Part shown: positions 1 to 5,306 of the stretch, piece after piece
Layout of the letters: every line of letters starts with the position of its first letter
Numbering within the stretch: the stretch's first letter is position 1
Origin: Candidatus Cloacimonadota bacterium
GTDB lineage: Bacteria > Cloacimonadota > Cloacimonadia > Cloacimonadales > TCS61
Assembly (NCBI GenBank): GCA_018654125.1
Contig: JABIME010000188.1
Location: 1 to 6,155 of the forward strand
Length of the DNA stretch: 6,155 bases
Direction of reading: 5' to 3'
Program-made: the position numbers and the translations under genes
Notes under the pieces: generated by a model
Told to the model about the DNA's origin: nothing
What the model saw: the letters and a program-made list of their open reading frames with translations, nothing else
Database searches by the model: none

Positions 1-337
1 ATTTGAAATCACTGATGATACCATCTTCAAAAAGATCTATTCCACCGGATATAATTTTCCCGTTCACAGTAGCGAATAACCTCTCTTCATTTAAGGTACT
101 TTTTGGCTCGGAAGCCTCAAGCACTCTGTGCATGGCACTGCCCATAAGACTCCAGATCAGGTCTGAGGCTTCCTGGGTAATCTGCTCTTTATATCTCCGC
201 TCCAGAATAAAAATTTTCTCTGGCTTTAACAGCTCTGTTACACTGCAGAAATGTTTAGCTCCGTCACCTGAATACCAGCCACTTTTGATCGCTCTGTAGA
301 TCGGATCAGGAATGCCATTTTTGTTGGTGATCTTCAT
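1..337 (-). CDS. PD-(D/E)XK (RecB/Cas4-type) exonuclease, N-terminal part, cut by window edge
   Basis: The reading frame starts at ATG 337-335 and is open for 112 codons to the window edge, so only the N-terminal part is present. The active-site pattern of RecB/Cas4-like nucleases is visible: SVTELLKP at residues 32-39, the motif-I histidine in GSAMH (66-70), glutamates E84/E85, GGID at 98-101 and DFK at 110-112, giving the D...D-x-K metal site. The window ends exactly after that lysine. Family members in phages are usually roughly 250-300 residues, so more than half is missing. The start codon overlaps the ATPase stop in an ATGA junction, with GGAGG at 346-342 four nt upstream, so the two genes are translationally coupled. 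By family knowledge the product would resect double-stranded DNA ends for a partner recombinase. The family call is firm; exact substrate polarity cannot be read from the sequence. Confidence 0.87.
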   Translation of the reverse strand, partial: MKITNKNGIPDPIYRAIKSGWYSGDGAKHFCSVTELLKPEKIFILERRYKEQITQEASDLIWSLMGSAMHRVLEASEPKSTLNEERLFATVNGKIISGGIDLFEDGIISDFK

Positions 338-1359
338 GCGGCCTCCATTATTTTCAGTTGGTTCTCTAGCGCTTTTACGCTCTTACTATCTGCAGCTAGA
401 ATCTTACGATAGAAATCTTTTCTCTCCTGTTTGGAAATTGTGCCCTTTATCTGATCGAGCCAATTTAATAATAGCAGTTGTTTTTCCAAAAACTTAAGCA
501 TCCCCACATTTGTTTTGGGATCTTTGATCCTATCTCCGAATTCGCTCAGCTTTTTAGTAGTAATGAAATTTTTCTCATTCAACTGCTTCATTTTACTTGT
601 TATGCTCTTGATCAGTTTGTCCCTCTCCCTTTTTCCTGCAGATACTACTCTCTTTTTTAGAGGCTCTCCGCTATTTAGCCATTTGAGAATAGTTTTAGCC
701 AGCTCTTCGCCTGGTTTTTGGATCACAGACTGTTGAAGGGCAGGACAGCGGCTCTTAGTGATGAGCATAGTAGTCATATCCATATCTCCTACAATATCAA
801 ATTCATACTCCAGCCCATCACGCTGAATTGGCTGCATGCCGACTCTTCTGACCGTGCTTCTCCCATTGTCTGTTTTCTCAAGCGAGTATTCGGTCTTTGT
901 GCGCATAGTTACGATAATATGCAGATCTGATCTCAGGATCGCATCGATCATTCTGTTATGCAGAGGGGTTACCTCCCTCCAGGCAGCAAAGCTATTTGTC
1001 GTTTTTAATCGTGCCGCAGCTTTATCAACCAGCTCCAGAGCTCCATTATATCCGTTCCAGGCAGGGGATAATGAATCGATGATAAGCAGATCGAATTTTT
1101 GTTCTTCAGCACTTCTGATAGCTTCAATAAAATTATCCGGATGAAAATCTTCCAGCTCAAGAACACTGAACTTAAAAAGATCAGCATATTTACTAGCGGA
1201 ATTTCTCTCACTATCAATGAGAGCAATCTTCTTACCAAGAGCTGAAGCAAGAAGAAGAGAGCTGTAGGTTTTTCCACTTCCACTGGGTCCGATAATTGCT
1301 AACCGCAACTTAATCTGTGATCTGATAGCTTTGGTAAATGGTAAGTTATGATCTTGCAT
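334..1359 (-). CDS. Phage-type RecA-fold ATPase (AAA_24 / Sak4-like recombinase)
   Basis: A 341-residue protein with a single P-loop NTPase domain. The Walker A motif GPSGSGKT is at residues 24-31, DSERNS at 49-54, Walker B LLIID followed by S at 91-96, a sensor-like strand HIIVTMRTKTEY at 147-158, and the RDGLEYEFDIVGDMD block at 180-194. That last block is characteristic of the phage nucleotide-binding proteins grouped as AAA_24, which resemble the RecA-core Sak4 annealing/recombinase proteins. Residues about 230-341 form a lysine-rich, helical-looking tail that I do not recognise. A strong Shine-Dalgarno AAGGAGG (1372-1366) lies six nt before the ATG, fixing the start. The downstream gene is a PD-(D/E)XK nuclease overlapping by 4 nt, which supports a role in recombination or DNA repair. 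Sak4 versus another AAA_24 ATPase is inferred from motifs and neighbour; a helicase-loader or RadA-like role is the main alternative. Confidence 0.88.
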   Translation of the reverse strand: MQDHNLPFTKAIRSQIKLRLAIIGPSGSGKTYSSLLLASALGKKIALIDSERNSASKYADLFKFSVLELEDFHPDNFIEAIRSAEEQKFDLLIIDSLSPAWNGYNGALELVDKAAARLKTTNSFAAWREVTPLHNRMIDAILRSDLHIIVTMRTKTEYSLEKTDNGRSTVRRVGMQPIQRDGLEYEFDIVGDMDMTTMLITKSRCPALQQSVIQKPGEELAKTILKWLNSGEPLKKRVVSAGKRERDKLIKSITSKMKQLNEKNFITTKKLSEFGDRIKDPKTNVGMLKFLEKQLLLLNWLDQIKGTISKQERKDFYRKILAADSKSVKALENQLKIMEAA

Positions 1360-1365
1360 TTTTAA

Positions 1366-1372
1366 CCTCCTT
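1366..1372 (-). promoter_or_regulatory. Strong ribosome binding site of the ATPase gene
   Basis: On the minus strand AAGGAGG sits six nt before ATG 1359-1357. It is the closest match to the anti-Shine-Dalgarno consensus in the window and settles the start of the ATPase. Confidence 0.85.
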
Positions 1373-1381
1373 TTTTGGTGA

Positions 1382-1411
1382 ATTATTAGACAAATCTCTG
1401 AGCTGTGCTCA
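1382..1411 (-). promoter_or_regulatory. Weak candidate promoter for the ATPase-nuclease pair
   Basis: On the minus strand TTGAGC (four of six to the -35 consensus) is followed, after a long spacer of 19 nt, by AATAAT (five of six to the -10 consensus, at 1387-1382). Initiation would fall near 1375 and give a very short leader that still contains the Shine-Dalgarno. The spacing is poor and the region AT-rich, so this may be chance. It matters because without a promoter here the pair would depend on read-through of the terminator at 1415-1457. Confidence 0.25.
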
Positions 1412-1414
1412 AAG

Positions 1415-1457
1415 AAAAAAAGGGATCACTTTAGATGAGTTCTAAAGCAATCCCTTT
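1415..1457 (-). terminator. Intrinsic terminator downstream of the repeat-protein operon
   Basis: A 17-bp stem (1457-1441 pairing with 1435-1419) encloses a 5-nt loop (1440-1436) and is followed on the minus strand by an uninterrupted run of seven U (1421-1415, the first three in the stem), then C and UUU. On the plus strand two central positions are A-C mismatches; as minus-strand RNA both become G-U wobble pairs, so the stem is complete only in that direction. The plus strand also lacks a U tract. It lies about 215 nt beyond the stop at 1674 and about 55 nt before the ATPase start, so it either ends the upstream operon or attenuates the downstream pair. A small second hairpin, TGAGC/GCTCA with a 3-nt loop (1411-1399), follows directly. 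Confidence 0.85.
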
Positions 1458-1487
1458 CTAACATATATAATATGCCAGTAAAAAGGG
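1452..1487 (-). promoter_or_regulatory. Possible antiterminator hairpin upstream of the terminator
   Basis: In minus-strand RNA, CCCUUUUUA (1487-1479) can pair over nine positions, one of them U-G, with UAGAAAGGG (1460-1452). The enclosed segment contains a further stem CAUAU/AUAUG (1474-1470 with 1466-1462). The 3' arm shares six nt (1457-1452) with the 5' arm of the terminator, so the two structures exclude each other. The terminator stem is longer, so a factor or stalled ribosome would be needed to favour this fold. The pairing is seen; the regulatory role is inferred. Confidence 0.35.
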
Positions 1488-1541
1488 CTAATCGCACTGA
1501 CACCAATGACTTACGAGTTTTAAATATTGATGATTTTACTA

Positions 1542-1589
1542 TTAGTTTTGACCACAATTTCCACAAATTTTATTATAAATATAGTTCAT
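1542..1589 (-). CDS. Possible 15-residue leader ORF with a CxxC motif
   Basis: ATG 1589-1587 opens a frame of 15 codons ending in TAA (1544-1542), encoding MNYIYNKICGNCGQN. A GGTGGG sequence lies about five nt before the ATG, a moderate Shine-Dalgarno. The CGNCG pair resembles half of a zinc knuckle, so this could be a relic of a zinc-ribbon protein, a leader peptide for the attenuator about 85 nt downstream, or chance. A perfect TATAAT lies inside it (1577-1572) but has no convincing -35. Such a short frame in AT-rich DNA has little weight by itself. Confidence 0.18.
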   Translation of the reverse strand: MNYIYNKICGNCGQN

Positions 1590-1673
1590 TTTTTCCCACC
1601 AGCCAATAGTGGTAAATAATATCACCCAAAAATAACTATTTTCCCAATAAAAAATTCATCTTATCTGATAATT

Positions 1674-2594
1674 TTAAGGATGTATTATTTCATCCTGTTC
1701 GTTTGGACCTTCCATATGTTTGCGACGAGATTCATCTCTCCATTTATCCCTTAAATTATTAACCTTCTGTTTACCCTCGATACGCATGTGGATTCTATGA
1801 GATTCTTTACGGGCAAAGTTCATTTTAATATCACCTTCCATGATTTTTTTATTAATTTTCTCGAGTGTATGGTAACGATGAAGCTCAGCATTAGAAATTG
1901 CATTAGGATCAGATCTTAACTTTTTCTGAATGTTCCGCTTAGCCAGTCCAAAATTTTGCTTTTCTGACTTATTGATATCCTCAGTTACAGCAATGTCGAA
2001 ATAAGTAAGAAAATTGACCTTTGATCGACCAAAGATATATTTGAAATCTTCATAAAATAGATAATCAGAATTCTGCTCTATAAACTGATATATCTCATTT
2101 TTTGAATAATTTTCAAGATCAAACAAATAGTAGCAAAAGGATTTATACTGATTTAATGTTAACTCTTGTTTGTACTTTTTATACCAGGCTTTCTGCAACT
2201 GCTTAAAGGGAAAACTATAAACTATAGAACATTCGAGAAATCTTCTTTTTTCTCTGTTGATTAATAACTCACAAAACGGTAAGTTAATTAATTTTGGATT
2301 GCAAGTGAAGGCATCATAAACCTCAACAATTGCAAATCTCTTTCTCACATCTTCAGATTTATATAACTCCTTCCCTGAAAGTAGCCGCTTCATGTTATTT
2401 TTGATCATATTCTTACCACCCTTAACGGCAATACATTCATCATAGATATTCTCCAATTCAGCATCGGAAATAGCACGTAACCTCAAAGAAGATATCATCT
2501 CTTTTATATCCTTAAGCTTGTATCCAGGGTACAACAACAACTCGATTAATTTGAGATACGGTAGCCTTCTGCTTGAGTCTTTATCCTTATTCAT
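1674..2594 (-). CDS. Unrecognised repeat-module protein, one copy, basic C-terminal tail
   Basis: I do not recognise this 306-residue protein, but it is a paralogue of the two genes upstream of it. The repeat unit spans about residues 22-203: GYKLKDIKE (24-32), DECIAVKGGKNMI (52-64), KRRFLECSIV (116-125), PFKQLQKAW (129-137), YKSFCYYLFDLEN (150-162), FIEQNSDYLFYEDFKY (171-186) and YFDIAV (198-203). It matches the second unit of the 588-residue neighbour most closely. Residues 204-306 are rich in Lys, Arg, Glu and His and look helical, perhaps nucleic-acid binding. No signal peptide or membrane segment is seen. I chose ATG 2594-2592 because AAGGAG lies ten nt upstream and the preceding stop ends one nt before it. 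The in-frame ATG at 2630 would add 12 mostly Lys/Arg residues and overlap the upstream gene. Function unknown; a DNA-binding or structural role in a mobile element is only a guess. Confidence 0.78.
   Translation of the reverse strand: MNKDKDSSRRLPYLKLIELLLYPGYKLKDIKEMISSLRLRAISDAELENIYDECIAVKGGKNMIKNNMKRLLSGKELYKSEDVRKRFAIVEVYDAFTCNPKLINLPFCELLINREKRRFLECSIVYSFPFKQLQKAWYKKYKQELTLNQYKSFCYYLFDLENYSKNEIYQFIEQNSDYLFYEDFKYIFGRSKVNFLTYFDIAVTEDINKSEKQNFGLAKRNIQKKLRSDPNAISNAELHRYHTLEKINKKIMEGDIKMNFARKESHRIHMRIEGKQKVNNLRDKWRDESRRKHMEGPNEQDEIIHP
1998..2246 (-). repeat. Protein repeat core, copy 4 (residues 117-199)
   Basis: The 83-residue core from R117 to F199. Counting R117 as 0, it has F at +2, P at +12, F at +13, W at +20, Y at +33, F at +36, Y at +39, F-I at +54/+55, Y at +64 and F at +82. 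These positions coincide without gaps with the other three copies. Confidence 0.75.
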
Positions 2595-2595
2595 A

Positions 2596-4362
2596 TTATT
2601 TTTTCTCCTTTTCTTTTTCTTTTTGTGCATTCAGCACTATGTTATTTTTTTCTAGGTGGACTTGATCAAGAGTCATAGTTGTTCTGTCCGATCCTTTTAT
2701 TCTAGCAAATATTTTTTCCATTTGAGTTCGGAAATATATCTTATCATCGTCTTCATTTCCTTTTCTAAAGATCTCCCCAATTTGTGTCAGTTCTTTCTGA
2801 AGTAATGTAGCAAGATCAGTATCTCCATGTTCAATAGCATCTTCAAGGGTGTGATTCAACTGCCCCCACATACGAATATTAATATCTATATACTCTTGCT
2901 CATCAGCTACTCCAAAATAGTCTATAACATCCAGGGTATCTTTTCCAAGTAAGTATTTATAATCTCTATAGAGTTGATTCTCGGGATCTTGCTCTAAATA
3001 CTGGTATAAACCCATCTCATAATCAAAACCAAGATTCAATATATAGCATTTATAGGTGTTATATTCTTTCTCTTTTAATGATTCACTAAAAAGCTGCGTC
3101 CAAGCTTCTCTTACCCGCTTGAATGGGGTGTCAGCCATAATACAACAATCCAAAAATCTTCGTTTCTCATCATTATCTAATATATCTTCTAGCATAAGGT
3201 CTGATAATTTTTCTATTTTACCAGACAGCTTAATAGCTTTGTCATATAGTTCTTTATCTTTAAATATATCCCGTACAGAAGAGAAACTGGCAAGAGCCTT
3301 GTGCTCAAGCTGATTCTTCTGGTTATCGTTAATCATTTTTTCTCCATCCGGGAGTGATATGCACTCTTTATAAATATTTTCCATGAAGCAATTTGGGATA
3401 TCATTGAATTTATCTAACCGTAAAATATCCTTAACTTTTTCAATTTGAAACCCCATTATAAGCAGAATTTTAATTGAATTTTTGTGCGGAGTAATAAATA
3501 TGTAATGCTGATGCATTATAGGTATATCATCACCTTCCATAAAATGGTTGCACTTCTTATATTGATCCCCTTCAGCTTCTGATACGATGTTGTATGCTCC
3601 CAATTTAAGGATATTTTTTTGTGATGATCTCAAGTTGGTAACATCCCAGGGATCTATTTCTCTTTCATATATAAGGTTATTCTTTAGTTTTTTTTGCAGT
3701 TGATAGTTGTGATAACTAATCTCTCTTAAAATTTCATCTGGTTCAATCAATCCGAAAGAGTGCCTGATGTTTTCTATCCCATCTCTAACAGGGTTAATAT
3801 AGGATACATATTGAGAATGCCCCCTGTTGTCATATAGATATTCTGCCATTTGGTGCTGATCATTTTTTCTTGTATCATAGAAGTATTCTAGGTAAACTTC
3901 ATAGTCTCTCTCATCAACAGATTTTAGCTCCAACTCTGCAGCCAATTGGTTTAATATGCAAAAATCCGCGTAGGTCATGGAAAAATTTTCCACAAGCTTT
4001 CTCAACTTTGCATCATTGAGAATCATTTCAGGTGGAAAATTTAATAATTTTCCTCTTTGCATGAGAGGAGTTTTACCGGAAAAATCGATGACCAAAATCT
4101 TAAAATAATCAGTCTTACTAAATTGATCTACAATACTATCTAAAATTATCGGATCTTCATTATTTTCCAATCTAATTCTATTCTCATCCACCATCTTTAA
4201 GCCATCAGGCGTACTACGGCACTCTTGACGAACTATCTCTATCTCACTATTATTTATTTGTAATGAATTCTCAAATAGCCAGGAATGGATATTATCATCA
4301 GGCTGTCCTGCAAAGATCATCGCTTTTACTATTTTTATAAATGGAATTATTTTATTACCCAT
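2596..4362 (-). CDS. Unrecognised two-copy repeat-module protein
   Basis: A 588-residue protein I do not recognise, built from two copies of the module shared with its neighbours. Copy A spans about 17-205: QECRSTPDGLKM 46-57, LRKLVENFSM 120-129, YEVYLEYFYDTR 154-165, SFGL 202-205. Copy B spans about 303-485: GFQIEKVKD 304-312, KECISLPDGEKMI 332-344, KRRFLDCCIM 400-409, PFKRVREAW 413-421, DYFGV 481-485. They are joined by an unrelated linker (about 206-295). Residues 490-550 look coiled-coil-like, and the protein ends in KEKEKEKK, whose purine-rich codons also carry the next gene's ribosome binding site. Two in-frame ATGs compete. I prefer 4362 because GGAG lies six nt before it; ATG 4374 would add four residues (592 in all). 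It overlaps the upstream gene by 8 nt. Cytosolic, probably all-helical; function unknown. Confidence 0.82.
   Translation of the reverse strand: MGNKIIPFIKIVKAMIFAGQPDDNIHSWLFENSLQINNSEIEIVRQECRSTPDGLKMVDENRIRLENNEDPIILDSIVDQFSKTDYFKILVIDFSGKTPLMQRGKLLNFPPEMILNDAKLRKLVENFSMTYADFCILNQLAAELELKSVDERDYEVYLEYFYDTRKNDQHQMAEYLYDNRGHSQYVSYINPVRDGIENIRHSFGLIEPDEILREISYHNYQLQKKLKNNLIYEREIDPWDVTNLRSSQKNILKLGAYNIVSEAEGDQYKKCNHFMEGDDIPIMHQHYIFITPHKNSIKILLIMGFQIEKVKDILRLDKFNDIPNCFMENIYKECISLPDGEKMINDNQKNQLEHKALASFSSVRDIFKDKELYDKAIKLSGKIEKLSDLMLEDILDNDEKRRFLDCCIMADTPFKRVREAWTQLFSESLKEKEYNTYKCYILNLGFDYEMGLYQYLEQDPENQLYRDYKYLLGKDTLDVIDYFGVADEQEYIDINIRMWGQLNHTLEDAIEHGDTDLATLLQKELTQIGEIFRKGNEDDDKIYFRTQMEKIFARIKGSDRTTMTLDQVHLEKNNIVLNAQKEKEKEKK
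2605..2610 (-). promoter_or_regulatory. Ribosome binding site fixing the 2594 start
   Basis: AAGGAG inside the last codons of the two-copy gene lies ten nt before ATG 2594-2592, slightly long spacing. It lies downstream of the alternative ATG at 2630, so it cannot serve that one, which supports the shorter 306-residue product. Confidence 0.7.
2914..3162 (-). repeat. Protein repeat core, copy 3 (residues 401-483, copy B of the two-copy protein)
   Basis: Core from R401 to F483: F at +2, P-F at +12/+13, W at +20, Y at +33, +36 and +39, Y-L at +54/+55, Y at +64 and F at +82. Closest to copy 4, sharing K-R-R-F-L-[DE]-C and PFKxxxxAW. Confidence 0.78.
3754..4002 (-). repeat. Protein repeat core, copy 2 (residues 121-203, copy A of the two-copy protein)
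   Basis: Core from R121 to F203: L at +2, F at +13, Y at +33, +36 and +39, Y-L at +54/+55, Y at +64 and F at +82. The P at +12 is D and the W at +20 is A, so this is the most diverged copy in the middle of the core. Its spacing is nevertheless identical. Confidence 0.7.
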
Positions 4363-5305
4363 GGGAGGCTCCATTATCGCTCTTTATACTGTTTATAAGA
4401 AGCTGTTTGAATCTGTATTCTCTATTGGAATTTCTCACACTCTGGGCAGAGAGGTTTGAAAAAGATTTTGCTTGTTGATCAAATGAAGAATTCGCATTTT
4501 GGTTTTTTCTTCCTGCCCGTTTATTTTTATTATGCTTATTTTGTGAGATATATGTGCAATATAACTCCAATAAAGAATGATTTATTTTATTGGGTTCTTC
4601 CGGATTTTTTTTAATTTTCAGCATACTTTTATGGGCAATCTCTCGCATATTTTTTTCTCTTTCCGTATCGGTTTGGATTCCATACTCACCCATGAAGGCT
4701 TCACGACCTTTTTCCATTATTTGAAAATGTTTGTGATAAAATGGGTTGTTGGCATTGGATTTAAGAAATGACCTCAGATCCATCTTTGAAATATCTCTAT
4801 TATTCCAAAAGAAATATTTATATTGATCCAATAATTCATACAGAATGCCTTCGGGATTAAATATTTTCCACAAACGATTTATGTCATTGAAAGGCATGGA
4901 CGCAAGCAAGGCACATTCAACAAAAGCCCTGAGCTTGAAGTTTCTCAAAAAATACTTCATGAATTCAGGAAGATCCCAAGTTGATGGATCATTGACATCT
5001 GCTGCATTTGATATTCCTTCAACTATCTGGGTAGTGATCTCTGGAAAATCAAACTCTTCTCTTACTTTCTTCGAAATTTTGAGAGCCTTATTATCTTCTA
5101 AGTTCTTCCTATTGAGAACAATTATCTGGTTTGGCCTCTCATCCTTCATAAGATCTTCTAACATTGTGTCGTAGGTCGAATTTGGGATCTTCCCTATAAT
5201 CCACTTATCACAAAATGCTGAGTAGACCTCATACAGAAAACCCAGCAATATAAGCAATTTTATCATATTGAAGTTCGGTGCTAGGTAATTTTTTACAATA
5301 CTCAT
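4355..5305 (-). CDS. Unrecognised repeat-module protein, one copy, Asn/Ser/Lys-rich C-terminus
   Basis: A 316-residue protein I do not recognise, paralogous to the next two genes. Its repeat spans about residues 21-210: LGFLYEVYSAF 21-31, a diverged NRKNLED 65-71 where the others have the C-x-x-x-x-x-G/E-K-M region, LRAFVECALLASMPF 125-139, W146, QYKYFFWNNRD 161-171, FLKSNANNPFY 180-190 and EYGI 207-210. The tail from about 255 is basic and low in complexity (NKHNKNKRAGRKNQN at 256-270, then Ser/Asn/Gln-rich), which looks disordered. AAAGGAG with a six-nt spacer precedes ATG 5305-5303; the Shine-Dalgarno lies in the last codons of the regulator gene, whose stop is one nt away, so translation is probably coupled. 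The hydrophobic N-terminal stretch (about 14-24) is too short and too internal to be a signal peptide. Function unknown. Confidence 0.8.
   Translation of the reverse strand: MSIVKNYLAPNFNMIKLLILLGFLYEVYSAFCDKWIIGKIPNSTYDTMLEDLMKDERPNQIIVLNRKNLEDNKALKISKKVREEFDFPEITTQIVEGISNAADVNDPSTWDLPEFMKYFLRNFKLRAFVECALLASMPFNDINRLWKIFNPEGILYELLDQYKYFFWNNRDISKMDLRSFLKSNANNPFYHKHFQIMEKGREAFMGEYGIQTDTEREKNMREIAHKSMLKIKKNPEEPNKINHSLLELYCTYISQNKHNKNKRAGRKNQNANSSFDQQAKSFSNLSAQSVRNSNREYRFKQLLINSIKSDNGASHG
4369..4372 (-). promoter_or_regulatory. Ribosome binding site fixing the 4362 start
   Basis: GGAG lies six nt before ATG 4362-4360, ordinary Shine-Dalgarno spacing. It begins within and after the alternative ATG at 4374, so it cannot serve that codon, which has only a weak GAG upstream. 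Confidence 0.55.
4682..4930 (-). repeat. Protein repeat core, copy 1 (residues 126-208)
   Basis: Core from R126 to Y208: F at +2, P-F at +12/+13, W at +20, Y at +36, F at +39, F-L at +54/+55, Y at +64 and Y at +82. The same gap-free spacing as the other three copies identifies this otherwise diverged protein as a family member. Confidence 0.72.
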
Positions 5306-5306
5306 T

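Larger units (their letters stand above)
1360..1673. other. Intergenic region between the repeat-protein operon and the recombination pair
   Basis: This is the only gap of any size in the window. It contains the terminator, possible antiterminator, candidate leader ORF, weak promoter and ATPase ribosome binding site listed separately. The stretch 1595-1673, just after the stop of the 306-residue gene, is very AT-rich. It has TTTTCCCA twice on the plus strand (1591-1598 and 1639-1646) and a short CCAC/GTGG inverted repeat (1596-1599 and 1609-1612), neither convincing as a site. I see no tRNA or longer ORF here on either strand. Confidence 0.7.

Noticed and set aside
3..299. Plus-strand ORF of 98 codons
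   Set aside because: It lies antisense to the nuclease gene, whose active-site motifs are unmistakable; the plus-strand product has no recognisable pattern and no convincing ribosome binding site.
836..1144. Plus-strand ORF of 102 codons, and a minus-strand ORF at 1005-1283 in another frame
   Set aside because: Both lie entirely inside the ATPase gene, covering its conserved blocks, and look like frame shadows.
1572..1577. Perfect TATAAT on the minus strand as a promoter -10
   Set aside because: At the proper distance upstream the sequence is GGTGGG, nothing like a -35, and TATAAT is expected by chance at this composition.
1591..1646. TTTTCCCA repeated twice as possible iterons or operator
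   Set aside because: Only two 8-nt copies in very AT-rich sequence, 48 nt apart, with no further copies nearby.
2592..2630. Programmed frameshift joining the two-copy and the following one-copy protein at the A-rich overlap
   Set aside because: The frames differ by +1 and the run at the stop is only six A; there is no in-phase slippery heptamer, and a separate Shine-Dalgarno and ATG explain the downstream gene.
3056..5174. Plus-strand ORFs at 3056-3313, 4577-4771 and 4845-5174
   Set aside because: All are antisense to the repeat-protein genes, Ser/Phe/Leu-rich as expected for complements of Lys/Glu-rich coding DNA, and unsupported by any motif.
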